A stretch of DNA of 64,000 bases from Gimesia benthica (GTDB taxonomy: Bacteria; Planctomycetota; Planctomycetia; Planctomycetales; Planctomycetaceae), in NCBI RefSeq assembly GCF_009720525.1, contig NZ_CP043930.1, positions 6,770,001 to 6,834,000 on the forward strand, read 5' to 3'. Positions within the stretch are counted from its first letter, which is position 1. Each line of letters starts with the position of its first letter. Of the stretch, positions 36,874 through 48,213 are shown piece by piece. A program made the position numbers and the translations under genes. The notes below the pieces were generated by a model. That model did not search any database. It worked only from the letters and a program-made list of their open reading frames with translations, and was not told where the DNA came from.

Positions 36874-37225
36874 TGTCCTGCTCCTTGAACAATTCTTAAA
36901 ACGGTTGAAATCGAGAACCGGTTTCAGCAGCAGTGTGAACCCGGTCGTGGGTTACCTGTCAGTCACAATGTTCAATCAGAGATTGATGCGTCATGCGCGG
37001 CGACAGTACCGAAACCAACATGATTTCAATGTTCCCTGCACCTCTATTGTTTATCAGTTCGAATCTAAAAAGCAACATTTTTTTTATTCCTCGTCAGAAA
37101 ACTATTTTTTGGCGATATCAAAAAATCAGTGACCGACTACAATCAGGGTTTAGTTCACTGTGGACGTTTTCCCTCATCATGAGGAAACGGGAAAGCCCTC
37201 CTTTCTCTGACTATCTGGATTTCCA
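36874..37225. other. Divergent intergenic region
   Basis: About 350 AT-rich bases between the hypothetical gene and the second kinase. It probably contains both promoters. No specific site identified. Confidence 0.4.
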
Positions 37226-38398
37226 TTGACCGATCACGATTCTGCAACATCCGCAACGATCTCTAAACTGGAGAAACAGTATCGACAGTTACTCGACAAT
37301 AATTGTCTCGAGTGGCAGAACCAGCGCCAGTTTTCACGCTGCCTGGGGATTGGCGGACAGGGTGTCGTTTACCTGAGCGCGAGAGAAGGTGCAGACGGGT
37401 TCAGCATTCCGGTGGCACTCAAGCTCTTCTCCCCCAAACGGTATGCAGACTGTACTGACTATCAGAGCGAAATGGCTCGTTTATCACAGGTCGCCGCACG
37501 CGTGGCACGAGTTCAGGAAAATCACCTGGTTGCCGTGCAGAACTTCGTGAAACGCAATGAAATATATATCATGGAAATGGAGTGGGTCGATGGCTACGAC
37601 TTGCGGAGCCTGCTCACTCCCGCCACGTTCAAACAGATTCGGGAACAGGTTACCCGCCGTCGCTGGAGGACATTGAATAACAATGTCTTCACCCGTGGTG
37701 TGCAGCAGCCGCGCCTCAAGCCGGGAGTGGCGGTTGCTATTCTCCGCGAGTGTCTGGCTGCACTAGCCGCCCTGCATCGCAATGAAATTATTCACTGCGA
37801 TATGAAACCGGCGAACATCATGCTCAAACGGAGCGGGAACGCCAAGATCATCGATATCGGATCCGCCATCGACTTGAATAACCTCCCGGAGAATCATGCC
37901 TGTACGCCTACGTATGCGGCTCCTGAAGTACTCTCCGGGAATCGGGCGACCGCCCAATCCGATCTGGCCAGCCTGGGTTACATTCTGATTGAAGTCATCA
38001 CCGGTTTTCAGCCGTTTGCGAATCTCAAGTATGCTCAACTGGTCAAAGCGAAACAGAATATTCTGCAGCAGTTGCCCCAATGGTTTCCTGCGGAAGAATT
38101 CGCGTTAAGTGAACCGCTGATGAAGCTCATTCACCGTCTTGTGCATCCCGATCCTGCGGAACGGTTTCCCAGTGCGGAAGCAGCAGAACTGGGAGAAGAT
38201 GGTGCCGCGGAATTTCATCGACTGCTGGTGAAAAGTGATCTGCCGAGCGACTATGAAAACGAATTGCGACTGTGGATCGAAGAAGTCGAAACGGATTATT
38301 TCGAATCGACGCAACCTGCCGCCGATCCCGGTACGACTGTGTTCACCACTCGCGCCTGGGATGGTGACGATGATCCGGGTTATTCACTCAAATCCTGA
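37226..38398 (+). CDS. Ser/Thr protein kinase, soluble
   Basis: This 390-residue kinase has a TTG start with no clear ribosome binding site. The glycine loop is GIGGQGVVY, the catalytic Lys is in VALKLF, the catalytic loop is HCDMKPANIM (Cys replaces Arg of HRD), and the DFG motif reads DIG. APE is present (YAAPEVLS). There is an insertion of about 40 residues between the hinge and catalytic loop (RRRWRTLNNNVFTRGVQQPR). No membrane segment. The altered HRD and DFG suggest an atypical but probably active kinase. Confidence 0.85.
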   Translation: MTDHDSATSATISKLEKQYRQLLDNNCLEWQNQRQFSRCLGIGGQGVVYLSAREGADGFSIPVALKLFSPKRYADCTDYQSEMARLSQVAARVARVQENHLVAVQNFVKRNEIYIMEMEWVDGYDLRSLLTPATFKQIREQVTRRRWRTLNNNVFTRGVQQPRLKPGVAVAILRECLAALAALHRNEIIHCDMKPANIMLKRSGNAKIIDIGSAIDLNNLPENHACTPTYAAPEVLSGNRATAQSDLASLGYILIEVITGFQPFANLKYAQLVKAKQNILQQLPQWFPAEEFALSEPLMKLIHRLVHPDPAERFPSAEAAELGEDGAAEFHRLLVKSDLPSDYENELRLWIEEVETDYFESTQPAADPGTTVFTTRAWDGDDDPGYSLKS

Positions 38399-38571
38399 AT
38401 GCAGATCTACCGCTGATAATTTACAAAGCTAATAAAAGATCCCTCCTTCAGCCGCTCTGAGATTGCAGAATCCCGTTTAAAATTCGAGATTCCTGATTTG
38501 CCGTACCCCGCGGATGCTGCTATTTTAACGTAATAAATATATTGACCCCTTAGCATCGATCGAGGTACTCC

Positions 38572-39480
<909 letters not shown>

Positions 39481-39546
39481 CTGCTTGAGCTCTCTGTCTT
39501 CTGTTTTTTCTTACTTGATTCATCTGATCTCTAAAGGATCGTTTCT

Positions 39547-42327
39547 GTGATAAAATCAGCCGCACTATTTCTGCCTCGCTTTGTCGTCTGTTTTGCCTGT
39601 CTGCTGACCCTGTTGACCGGTTCCCTCGCCTGGGCGCAACGGGACCTGACCGATATTCCGCCTCCCGATCCGGAACTGGAACGTAAGTCGTTCAAAGTCG
39701 CGGAAGGGTTCGAAGTGAACCTGTATGCCGCCGATCCGCAGATCGCCAAACCGATTCAGATGAACTTTGATCCGCAGGGACGGCTCTGGATTGCGTCATC
39801 GGAAATTTATCCGCATATCAAACCGGGTGAAAAGGCCAACGACAAGATTCTGGTTGTCGAAGATAAAGATGGAGACGGCGTTGCAGATAAGACGACGGTA
39901 TTCGCTGATGGCCTGCTGATTCCCACGGCCGTGATGCCGGGCGACGGCGGTGCATATGTCGGCAACAGCACCGAACTGCTGCATCTGAAAGACACTGACG
40001 GAGACGGCAAGGCGGATGTCCGCAAAACTGAGCTGACCGGTTTCGGTACTGAAGATACACATCATATTGTGCACACCCTCCGCTATGGGCCGGGCGGGCA
40101 CCTGTATTTCAATCAGTCAATTTATATTCATAGTCACATTGAAACGCCTTACGGTGTGCGTCGCCTCAATGGTGGCGGCATCTGGAAGTACCGCCCCGAG
40201 TCGATGGACCTGGAAGTGGTCATGCGGGGGATGGTCAACAGCTGGGGGCATCACTTTGATCGCTGGGGACAGTCGTTCTGTACCGACGGTGCTTATGGTG
40301 AAGGGATTAACTACACGTTTCCCGGCGCTGCCTTCGTGACGGCGGTCGGCATGGATCGAATTCTGAAAGGTCTCAATCCCGGCAGTCCCAAACATTGTGG
40401 CCTGGAAATTCTGAGTGGGCGCCACCTCCCCGAGGACTGGCAGGGGAATATGATTACCAACGACTTCCGCGGGCATCGCGTCTGCCGGTTTGTCGTGACG
40501 GAAAGTGAATCGGGCTATGTTTCGCGCGAACAGGTCGAGCTGATTAAAACCGATCACGTCGCGTTCCGTCCGATTGACGTCAAGATGGGACCCGACGGTG
40601 CGATCTACATTGCCGACTGGTACAACCCGATCATTCAACACGGTGAAGTCGACTTCCGCGATCCACGTCGCGATCATACACATGGTCGTATCTGGCGCGT
40701 GACTTACAAAGGCAAGCCGACGCTGCCACGTCCGAACCTGGTAGGTGCCTCGACTGAGGAACTGTTCGAGTATCTCAAAGCACCGGAAGAGTGGACCCGT
40801 CAGAATGCCAAGAATGTGCTGCGGGAACGGGGCCGTGCGAAAGTCGAAGGGGAACTGAAAACCTGGTTGAGCAAGCTGGATCCACAGGATCCTCAATATG
40901 AACACAATCGACTGGAAGGCCTCTGGGTTGCCGAGTGCATCAGCAGCCCACAGCCTGAGTTGCTCAAGGCCTGTCTGCAGGCGAAAGACGGGCGTGCCCG
41001 GGCTGCCGCAGTTCGTGTGGCGAAGGAATGGAAAGACGAAGTGCCTGACACCTACGCCTTGATCGCACCCCTGGCGAATGACAAGCATCCCCGGGTCAGG
41101 CTGGAAGCGGTACGGGCACTCTCTGCCTACGATCAGCCCAGTGTGCTCAACGATGCGTACCAGGCACTCAATCATCCTGTGGATGAGTTTCTGGATTATG
41201 CACTCTGGCTGACCACCCGCGAAACCCGTGAGATCTGGCTGCCGCAGGTGCTGGAAGGGAAATCCGATCTGCAGAAGGATCCACGGAAGCTGACCTTTGC
41301 CCTGACGGCGATCAATTCTCCCGAAGTGACACCCGTGATCACAAAGCTGATTAAAGAGGGACAGATGCCGGACAGTCAGCTGCAGAGCGGTCTGAACCTG
41401 ATGGCGAAGTTCGGAAATGATAAGGACCTGCAGCAGCTGTTTGCCCACGCTCTGGATGCGAAAACGAAACCGGCTCAGCAGGCAGCCATCCTGCGGGCAC
41501 TGGCCCAGGCATTTCAGGCACGGAAAGTCCGCCCTGCGGGGAATCTGGGAGAACTGCAGCAGTTGTTCGGTTCGAAAGATCCTGCTGTGCAGCAGGCTGC
41601 CATCGATTGTGCCGGTCTGTGGAAAATCGAATCATTGCAGACCCCGATTCGCGAACTGGCTGAATCGGGGAAAACACAGGCCGGGCTCCGCAACACGAGT
41701 CTGTTTGCACTGGCACGCCTGGGAGGCAAGGAAAACCAGACGCTGTTACTTAAGCTGAGCCAGAAAGATCCCTCGGTGGATCTGCGGATTGCTGCCATCG
41801 CGGCGCTGGCGGAAGTGAATGTCAAACAGGCCGCAGCGCAGGCAGTGAGCCTGATGAACGGCGATGCTGCTCCCGCGCAACTGTCAGCTGTGGCGAATAT
41901 CTTCCTGCAGCGAAAGGGGGGCGTGGGCGTTCTGGTGAATGCTCTGAAAGGGAAAACCATCTCCAAAGATGCTGCGATTCAGCTGAGCCGCCTGGTGCAG
42001 TCGTCCGGTCGGGGGAACCCAAACTTGGAGAAAGCGATTGCCACTGCAGGGGGGCTGTCCAGCAGTGGTGCACCGCAGCCGGTTAAGCTCTCACCGGAAG
42101 AGATGGCACAACTCATCAAGGAAGTACGGACCAGTGGAAATCCACAACGCGGGGAAGCGATTTTCCGCCGCGAGAATCTGTCTTGTCTGAAATGTCACGC
42201 GATTGGTGGTGCCGGCGGTAAGGTCGGTCCCGATATCATCAGCCTGGGGGAAGCTCTCAGCCGGATTACATTGTCGAATCACTGCTCGATCCGAATAAAG
42301 CGGTCAAAGAGAATTACAATGCGGTGA
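39547..42327 (+). CDS. PVC-type membrane-bound dehydrogenase/HEAT/heme protein, N-terminal part
   Basis: This 926-residue frame has a signal peptide ending SLAWAQ. Residues 35-400 are the planctomycete membrane-bound dehydrogenase propeller (FKVAEGFEVNLYAADPQIAK, DGAIYIADWYNPIIQH). Residues 420-830 are HEAT-like repeats (ARAAAVRVAKEW, HPRVRLEAVRAL). Heme site CLKCH is near residue 880. The C-terminal 28 residues after GPDIISLGE are not protein-like: the correct reading continues in another frame. A single missing G in the run at 42246-42250 explains this. The family is periplasmic and thought to act in redox or carbohydrate oxidation. Confidence 0.88.
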   Translation: MIKSAALFLPRFVVCFACLLTLLTGSLAWAQRDLTDIPPPDPELERKSFKVAEGFEVNLYAADPQIAKPIQMNFDPQGRLWIASSEIYPHIKPGEKANDKILVVEDKDGDGVADKTTVFADGLLIPTAVMPGDGGAYVGNSTELLHLKDTDGDGKADVRKTELTGFGTEDTHHIVHTLRYGPGGHLYFNQSIYIHSHIETPYGVRRLNGGGIWKYRPESMDLEVVMRGMVNSWGHHFDRWGQSFCTDGAYGEGINYTFPGAAFVTAVGMDRILKGLNPGSPKHCGLEILSGRHLPEDWQGNMITNDFRGHRVCRFVVTESESGYVSREQVELIKTDHVAFRPIDVKMGPDGAIYIADWYNPIIQHGEVDFRDPRRDHTHGRIWRVTYKGKPTLPRPNLVGASTEELFEYLKAPEEWTRQNAKNVLRERGRAKVEGELKTWLSKLDPQDPQYEHNRLEGLWVAECISSPQPELLKACLQAKDGRARAAAVRVAKEWKDEVPDTYALIAPLANDKHPRVRLEAVRALSAYDQPSVLNDAYQALNHPVDEFLDYALWLTTRETREIWLPQVLEGKSDLQKDPRKLTFALTAINSPEVTPVITKLIKEGQMPDSQLQSGLNLMAKFGNDKDLQQLFAHALDAKTKPAQQAAILRALAQAFQARKVRPAGNLGELQQLFGSKDPAVQQAAIDCAGLWKIESLQTPIRELAESGKTQAGLRNTSLFALARLGGKENQTLLLKLSQKDPSVDLRIAAIAALAEVNVKQAAAQAVSLMNGDAAPAQLSAVANIFLQRKGGVGVLVNALKGKTISKDAAIQLSRLVQSSGRGNPNLEKAIATAGGLSSSGAPQPVKLSPEEMAQLIKEVRTSGNPQRGEAIFRRENLSCLKCHAIGGAGGKVGPDIISLGEALSRITLSNHCSIRIKRSKRITMR

Positions 42328-43031
42328 CGGTTGTCACCGTGCAGGGGAAGGTCCATTCGGGCGTTCTGGTGCGACGGACCGACAGCCAGCTGGTCCTGCG
42401 GGATGCCAACGACAACCTGATGAACGTTCCCCTGGATCAGATCGACGATGAAACGCCGGCGGCGTCATTGATGCCCGTGGGTCTTCTGGACAAACTGACG
42501 CGTCAGGAACTGGTGGACCTGGTTCGCTTCCTGTCGGAACTGGGCAAAACAGACGCGTATACGATTGGTAAAGATCGCGTGGTGCGTCGCTGGCGGGTGA
42601 TGAAGAATACTCCCGAAGCAATGAACGCGATCCGCAGAACGCGGCATGCTACCGCGGCGACCGACAACCCGGCGTTTGTCTGGGAGCCGGCTTACAGCCG
42701 CGTAGATGGGAATCTGCCCCTCGACCAGCTGGAAGAGATCGGCCGACTGCACGTTTCGAAGCGGGCCCGCGGCGCCGCGTTCCTGCGCTGCGAACTCGAT
42801 GCCACAACGGCCGGCAAAGCGGTTCTGAAATTCAACTCGGTCGATGGATTGAAGCTGTGGATCGGTGAAAAACCGGTTGCCCTCCAGCCGAAAACCGAAG
42901 TCGAACTCCAGAAGGGCATCAACACTCTGACGTTTGCGGTCGAACTGCTGCCCGAACGCGATGTACTGCGACTGGAGGTCGAGGATGCGAAAGACTCTCC
43001 GGCACAGGTACAGATTGTGGGCGGGAAGTGA
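42252..43031 (+). CDS. PVC-type dehydrogenase/heme protein, C-terminal part after frameshift
   Basis: This frame resumes the cytochrome domain (QPDYIVESLLDPNKAVKENY, then VTVVTVQGKVHSGVLVRR) and the end of the heme domain (LTRQELVDLVRFLSELG). About 150 further residues form a PA14/carbohydrate-binding-like beta domain. Alone it would lack a start and signal peptide; an internal GTG at 42324 is the first possible start. It should be merged with the preceding part into one protein of about 1,160 residues. Confidence 0.85.
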   Translation, partial: SSQPDYIVESLLDPNKAVKENYNAVTVVTVQGKVHSGVLVRRTDSQLVLRDANDNLMNVPLDQIDDETPAASLMPVGLLDKLTRQELVDLVRFLSELGKTDAYTIGKDRVVRRWRVMKNTPEAMNAIRRTRHATAATDNPAFVWEPAYSRVDGNLPLDQLEEIGRLHVSKRARGAAFLRCELDATTAGKAVLKFNSVDGLKLWIGEKPVALQPKTEVELQKGINTLTFAVELLPERDVLRLEVEDAKDSPAQVQIVGGK

Positions 43032-43114
43032 GTTATTTTACAGGCTGGTGAAATACTGGTCTGCGAAAATCGCGTTTAGCGTTTAAATTTCAATGTGATT
43101 GCGGTTATGATGAA

Positions 43115-43139
43115 CCCTGACAGCACGATGCTGTCGGGG
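43115..43139. other. Hairpin upstream of the aldehyde dehydrogenase gene
   Basis: CCCTGACAGCA (43115-43125) pairs with TGCTGTCGGGG through one G-U pair across a 3-base loop. No T run follows. It may be an attenuator-like leader structure or part of a weak terminator. Confidence 0.35.
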
Positions 43140-43241
43140 ACAATTTAACGCAAGAAGTCGGTTCCGGGTTCCGTCGCCTGCGACAGGGACTGCTGGGAGC
43201 CGTAGCTATTTATTCTACATCACATTGAACAGGAGCGCGCG

Positions 43242-44735
43242 ATGTCAACCACAACAGCCAGTGAACTGTATCCCGAAGTCAAAGCCTTTCTGGAAGAGGG
43301 GACGCTGAAGGGAGTCGTCGGGGGTAAAGAGGTCGAATCTGCGGGTGGCGAGACGTTCGTGACGTCGGATCCCGGCTCGGGCAAACAGCTGGCAGAAGTC
43401 TTCAGCTTTCAGCCGGGTGATGTCGACATGGCCGTGGATGTGGCTGATGCCGCTTTCCGCAAGACCGGCTGGGCCGAAATGCCCCAGAACGAACGCAGTG
43501 CTCTGCTGCATCGCCTGGCGGACGCCGTCGAAAAACACAAACCGATGATTGCCCAGCTCGAAGCGCTGGACGCCGGTAAGATTGAAGCCCAGGCCCAGGG
43601 GGATGTGCAGAACTTCGTCGATACGATGCGGTACTTCGCCGACCTGGCCCAGCACGTGCAGCGACGATCGGTTCTGGCCGTTCCTCAGCACGAAGCCTGG
43701 ACCGTGCGTCAGCCTTACGGTGCCTGCGGATTTATCTTCCCGTGGAACTTCCCTTTCCTGCTGATCGGTTGGGGGATTGCTCCGGCTCTGGCAGCAGGGA
43801 ATACCGTGGTCATCAAGCCGGCGGAAGATACGCCGATGTCGGCGATCTACCTGGCTCGTCTGGCGAAAGAAGCCGGTATTCCGGATGGCGTGATCAACGT
43901 TGTGCCCGGCTATGGGGCGGTTGCGGGAGCGGCGCTGTCGGGGAATCCGAAGCTGAAGCGGATGTCGTTTACCGGATCGCCCGAAGTCGGTCGCCTGGTG
44001 GCGGAGTCCTGCGGTGCGAACCTGGTGCCTGTCAAACTGGAGCTGGGCGGCAAAGGGGCTGCGGTGGTCTTCAGTGACGTCGATGTTCCCGATACGGCTC
44101 AGAAGCTGGTGAATGCGATTACCTTCCACACCGGTCAGGTTTGCTGCGATGCGACCCGCTGGTTGATTGACGAAAACATTTACGATCACTTTGTAAGTGA
44201 ATGTGTCGATCGTCTGAAGAAGGTACAGGTTGGTTATCAGCTGAATGAAGACAGCCAGATGGGACCGGTCGTCAATGCGAAGCAGCATCAGCGGGTGTTG
44301 TCTTACCTCGAGAAGGGGCAGGCTGAAGGGGCCGAATGCGTGCTCGAAGGGGGCGCTGCTGAGGTGCCCGGTTATGAAGGTTACTATGTGAAGCCGGCGT
44401 TGATGGCCGGTTCGCTGGATAACGTGGCGGCTCGCGAAGAGATCTTCGGGCCTGTGGCTTACCTGGCACCGTTTAAGACCGAAGAGCAGGCGATTCAGAT
44501 GACCAACTCGACCGACTACGGTCTGGCGAACAGCGTCTGGACTTCTGACCTGAGCCGAGCGTCACGTGTGGCGGAAGCGATGTGTGCCGGCAACAGCTGG
44601 ATCAACGCTCATAATGTGTTCGCACATGGTGTACCTTATGCCGGGATCAACAAGAGCGGCATGGGGGGCGGCGTGCTCTCCGTGGAAACGCTGTTTGATT
44701 ACTGGCGAAGCCTGTCGGTGGTTCGTCCGCTGTAA
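43242..44735 (+). CDS. Aldehyde dehydrogenase (NAD(P)-dependent)
   Basis: This 497-residue protein of the ALDH superfamily has coenzyme motif PWNFPFLLIGWGIAPALAAG, FTGSPEVGR, catalytic Glu in LELGGKG, catalytic Cys in GQVCCDATR and the EEIFGPV motif. It oxidises an aldehyde to the acid. The pattern is closest to the betaine aldehyde/general aldehyde group, but the substrate cannot be stated. The gene has its own terminator downstream. Confidence 0.95.
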   Translation: MSTTTASELYPEVKAFLEEGTLKGVVGGKEVESAGGETFVTSDPGSGKQLAEVFSFQPGDVDMAVDVADAAFRKTGWAEMPQNERSALLHRLADAVEKHKPMIAQLEALDAGKIEAQAQGDVQNFVDTMRYFADLAQHVQRRSVLAVPQHEAWTVRQPYGACGFIFPWNFPFLLIGWGIAPALAAGNTVVIKPAEDTPMSAIYLARLAKEAGIPDGVINVVPGYGAVAGAALSGNPKLKRMSFTGSPEVGRLVAESCGANLVPVKLELGGKGAAVVFSDVDVPDTAQKLVNAITFHTGQVCCDATRWLIDENIYDHFVSECVDRLKKVQVGYQLNEDSQMGPVVNAKQHQRVLSYLEKGQAEGAECVLEGGAAEVPGYEGYYVKPALMAGSLDNVAAREEIFGPVAYLAPFKTEEQAIQMTNSTDYGLANSVWTSDLSRASRVAEAMCAGNSWINAHNVFAHGVPYAGINKSGMGGGVLSVETLFDYWRSLSVVRPL

Positions 44736-44756
44736 GACGATGTATAACTGAACTGA

Positions 44757-44805
44757 AACGCTCTGCAGGTCGATTCTCCGGGTGAGATCTGTGGGGCGTT
44801 TTTTA
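44757..44805 (+). terminator. Terminator after aldehyde dehydrogenase
   Basis: AACGCTCTGCAGGTC (44757-44771) pairs with GATCTGTGGGGCGTT using several G-U pairs, followed by T6. Confidence 0.75.
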
Positions 44806-45035
44806 TTGCGCAGCTTGACTGTTTTTGCCTGAATAAGCGGATTTAACTGCAGGCACGCTAATTAGTTGGCGTTCACCCGAACATTGCTTGACAGGCCTTA
44901 TCCGGCGCCTCTAAGATCAGTATTAGCGATGCACTCGCTGGGACCCACCTGTTCTCCCGGACCATGATGGCATGGTTCGGCTTCTGAGAGACGCACCAGC
45001 ATCGCTGTAAGATGATCATCTACGGGGCATGAAGT

Positions 45036-46610
45036 ATGCGTTCCCTTTTGCTGCGAAGCGGGCTGCTCGTACTGGCGGTCGGCGTTACCTGTCTGACACT
45101 GTTTGCCGAGGCAGATCCGAAGTCGAAACCAACGACGACGGCCGAAACCGGAGTGGCCGAAACCAGTGCGACCGAAGCGGGCATCGATTTCAATCGCGAT
45201 ATCCGTCCGATTCTATCCAACAACTGTTTCTTCTGTCATGGTCCCGATGAAAAGCATCGAGAGGCCGATCTGCGACTGGATACGAAAGCGGGGGCGTTTG
45301 CCTCTGCGATTGTGCCGGGCAAGCTGAATGAGAGTGCCCTGATCGAGCGGATTATCTCGACAGACGATGATATCAAAATGCCGCCTGCGGACTCGGGCAA
45401 GTCACTCAAGCCGGAAGAGATCGAGTTGATCAAACGCTGGGTGCAGTCGGGAGCCGCCTGGCAGGAGCACTGGGCCTACGTCAAACCGGAACGGGCAAAG
45501 CTGCCAAAAGTCAAACAGGCCGACTGGCCGCGGAATGCGATCGATTACTTCGTCCTGTCGCGACTGGAAAAGGAAGGGCTCAAACCCTCACCGGAAGCGG
45601 ATCGCCGGACCCTGGTGCGTCGGCTCTACCTGGATCTGCTGGGGCTACCGCCCACGGCTGAGGAAGTCGACGCGTTTGTGAATTCAAAGGACCCCCAGGC
45701 TTACGAGAAACTGATTGATCGTCTGCTGGAGACTCCCGAGTATGCAGAGCGGATGACGCTGAAGTGGCTCGACCTGGCACGCTATGCGGACACGAACGGT
45801 TACTCCATCGATGGGGGCCGCCACATGTGGCTCTGGCGGGACTGGGTGATCGATGCCTTCCACAAGAATAAACCGTACAACGAATTTATCACCGAACAGA
45901 TTGCCGGTGACCTGTTACCGAATGCGACGCCCTGGCAGCAAGTGGCGACGGGCTTCAACCGCAATCACATGATTACGCACGAAGGGGGGACGATTCCCGA
46001 AGAGAACCTGGTCAACTACACCGTCGACCGGGTAAAGACGACGTCGGAAGTCTTCCTGGGACTTACGATGGGATGTGCCCAGTGTCATAATCATAAATAC
46101 GACCCGATTACGATGAAGGACTTCTATCAGTTCTACGCCTATTTCAATCGTCTGGATGATCGCGGACTGGACGGGAACAGCGGAATCAACGCCGGTCCCA
46201 AGCTGGCGGTGAAGACGCAGCTGTCCTTCGCTGCGGAAGAACTGAAGTCGCTGGATCAGGAACTGGCGCAGGTCGAACAGGCACTCGCGCATCCTGATGA
46301 AACGCAGCTGGCTGCCTGGATTGCCCAGACAAAACAGGAACTCGCACAGCGGGGAAAAGGCCTGAAGCTGCACGAGCTGAGTGTGGTCAAGGTGTCTGAT
46401 CCCAATACGCGGAGTGCCTTTGAGGTCAGTGACGAGGGGCATGTGCTGGCGCTGGCAGCCAGTGGGCGGTCGCCTTCGATTTCGCTGAAAGTCGGCGCAG
46501 ACGTCGACCAACTGGATGGCTTGCGGATCGTGTTTTACCCGAACGAGAAACTGCCCGAAGGGGGCATTGGTCACGGTAAGAAAGAGTCGTTCCCGGGGGC
46601 TTCATTCTGA
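45036..46610 (+). CDS. PSCyt1-DUF1549-DUF1553 protein, N-terminal part
   Basis: This 524-residue frame has a signal peptide (LLLRSGLLVLAVGVTCLTLF). A cytochrome c-like PSCyt1 domain has heme site CFFCH followed by GPDEKHREADLRLD. The DUF1549 domain has LYLDLLGLPPTAEEVD, RMTLKWLDLARYADTNGY and a second heme-type motif GCAQCHNHKYDPIT. It stops after FPGASF because of an apparent missing G in the run at 46595-46599. The next part and the DUF1501 gene complete the standard planctomycete pair, probably exported oxidative or sulfatase-like machinery of unknown substrate. Confidence 0.9.
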   Translation: MRSLLLRSGLLVLAVGVTCLTLFAEADPKSKPTTTAETGVAETSATEAGIDFNRDIRPILSNNCFFCHGPDEKHREADLRLDTKAGAFASAIVPGKLNESALIERIISTDDDIKMPPADSGKSLKPEEIELIKRWVQSGAAWQEHWAYVKPERAKLPKVKQADWPRNAIDYFVLSRLEKEGLKPSPEADRRTLVRRLYLDLLGLPPTAEEVDAFVNSKDPQAYEKLIDRLLETPEYAERMTLKWLDLARYADTNGYSIDGGRHMWLWRDWVIDAFHKNKPYNEFITEQIAGDLLPNATPWQQVATGFNRNHMITHEGGTIPEENLVNYTVDRVKTTSEVFLGLTMGCAQCHNHKYDPITMKDFYQFYAYFNRLDDRGLDGNSGINAGPKLAVKTQLSFAAEELKSLDQELAQVEQALAHPDETQLAAWIAQTKQELAQRGKGLKLHELSVVKVSDPNTRSAFEVSDEGHVLALAASGRSPSISLKVGADVDQLDGLRIVFYPNEKLPEGGIGHGKKESFPGASF

Positions 46611-48211
46611 CCAGCTTTGCTGCGTCGGGAACCGCGATTCCCTCCGATCAGCTCGACCTGTATGCGATGTTGAATGTCGCGAAGATCACCGCAAGCCGAT
46701 CTCACCCCGATTACCCGGCGGCTGACTGTCTCGATCCCCGGGATCACAACGGCTGGTCACCCGCACCGGAAAACAAGCAGCAGCAACATCTGACTGTGAC
46801 CTTTGATCAGCCTTACGATACGAAGGATTCGAAGTATATTACGGTGATGCTGGTCTGGGGCGGCGGTCAGTTCGGCGGACGCCAGGCGTTGATGGCCGGT
46901 GATTATCAGGTCTTCGGGATGACCGGGACCGATGACGGGACCATCATTCCCGAAGCGATTCAGCAGATCCTGGCGACAGATGCCACGGACCGCGACGCGA
47001 AACAGACGGCGGCTCTGAAAGCTTACTACAGCGGGATCGCTCCCGAACTCGAGAATCTGCGTTATCAGCGGGAGAATCTCAAGGAACGCCGCAAGATGCT
47101 GACCGATTCGTTTGAGACGATGGTCATGAACACGGCGAAGAAGCCGCGGGAGACGTTCATTCTGAACCGGGGGCAGTACGATCAGCCGACCGAAAAAGTG
47201 TCGATGGGTGTGCCCGGGTTCCTGCCGGGAGCGTCTCAGCAGGAATCGGAGAATCGTCTGGCCTTGGCCCAGTGGCTGACATCGCGTGAGAATCCTCTGG
47301 TGACCCGGGTCGCGGTGAACCGGTTCTGGGAAATGCTGTTTGGTCAGGGAATTGTTTCAACGTCCGCTGACTTCGGTTCGCAGGGGGATCCCCCGACGCA
47401 TCCCCGACTGTTGGACTGGCTGGCGGTGGAGTTTTATGAATCGGGCTGGGATGTCAAACACATCATGAAGCAGATTCTGATGTCGGCGACCTATCGTCAG
47501 TCCTCGGCGGGAACGCCGGAGCTCTGGAAAGAGGATCCGCAGAACCGACTGCTGGCCCGTGGTGCCCGGTTCCGGCTGCAGGCGGAAGCCATTCGTGATG
47601 CGACGCTGAAGGTCTCCGGGCTGCTGGTCGAGCGTGTGGGCGGGGCGAGTGTGAACCCGTATCAGCCGGAAGGGTTGTGGCGGGAAGTGAGCCATTACGG
47701 CAGTTCGCCGGCGACCGCGCAGGTCTTCGTGCAGGATCACGGCGAGAAACTGTATCGCCGGAGTATGTATACCTACTGGAAGCGGACGGTACCGCCGCCG
47801 AACATGCAGACATTTGATGCCCCGAACCGCGAAGTCTGCCTGGTGAGCCGGGCTCGTACGAATACGCCGCTGCAGTCCCTGGTGCTGTTGAATGATGTGC
47901 AATTCGTGGAAGCGTCTCGCAAGTTCGCGGAGCGGATCATGCTGGAAGGGGGGGCTTCGCCTGAGGAACGAATCACGTTTGCGTTCCGCGAAGCCCTGGG
48001 ACGACCGCCGGCGGAGTGGGAGTTAGAGACTACGCTGGCTGCTTATCAGCGTGAGCTGAAAAACTACCAGGCGGCACCTGAAGCGGCGCGATCGCTGTTG
48101 TCGCAGGGGGAATCGACGAGCGATGCGAGTCTGAACCCAGCGGAAGTCGCGGCATGGACGACCGTGGGAAGTATGCTGTTCAACACTTATGAATTTATGA
48201 CGCGAGGGTAA
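46598..48211 (+). CDS. PSCyt1-DUF1549-DUF1553 protein, C-terminal part after frameshift
   Basis: Continuing in the next frame from [20 protein letters not shown], this part carries a discoidin-like stretch ([20 protein letters not shown]) and the DUF1553 domain ([60 protein letters not shown]). Adding one G joins it smoothly to the N-terminal part for a protein of about 1,060 residues, the usual family length. The first internal start would be ATG 46667. Confidence 0.88.
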   Translation, partial: GFILTSFAASGTAIPSDQLDLYAMLNVAKITASRSHPDYPAADCLDPRDHNGWSPAPENKQQQHLTVTFDQPYDTKDSKYITVMLVWGGGQFGGRQALMAGDYQVFGMTGTDDGTIIPEAIQQILATDATDRDAKQTAALKAYYSGIAPELENLRYQRENLKERRKMLTDSFETMVMNTAKKPRETFILNRGQYDQPTEKVSMGVPGFLPGASQQESENRLALAQWLTSRENPLVTRVAVNRFWEMLFGQGIVSTSADFGSQGDPPTHPRLLDWLAVEFYESGWDVKHIMKQILMSATYRQSSAGTPELWKEDPQNRLLARGARFRLQAEAIRDATLKVSGLLVERVGGASVNPYQPEGLWREVSHYGSSPATAQVFVQDHGEKLYRRSMYTYWKRTVPPPNMQTFDAPNREVCLVSRARTNTPLQSLVLLNDVQFVEASRKFAERIMLEGGASPEERITFAFREALGRPPAEWELETTLAAYQRELKNYQAAPEAARSLLSQGESTSDASLNPAEVAAWTTVGSMLFNTYEFMTRG

Positions 48212-48213
48212 GC

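Noticed and set aside
40117..41448. Minus-strand frame of 443 residues opposite the PVC-type gene
   Set aside because: Shadow frame without domain or start signal.
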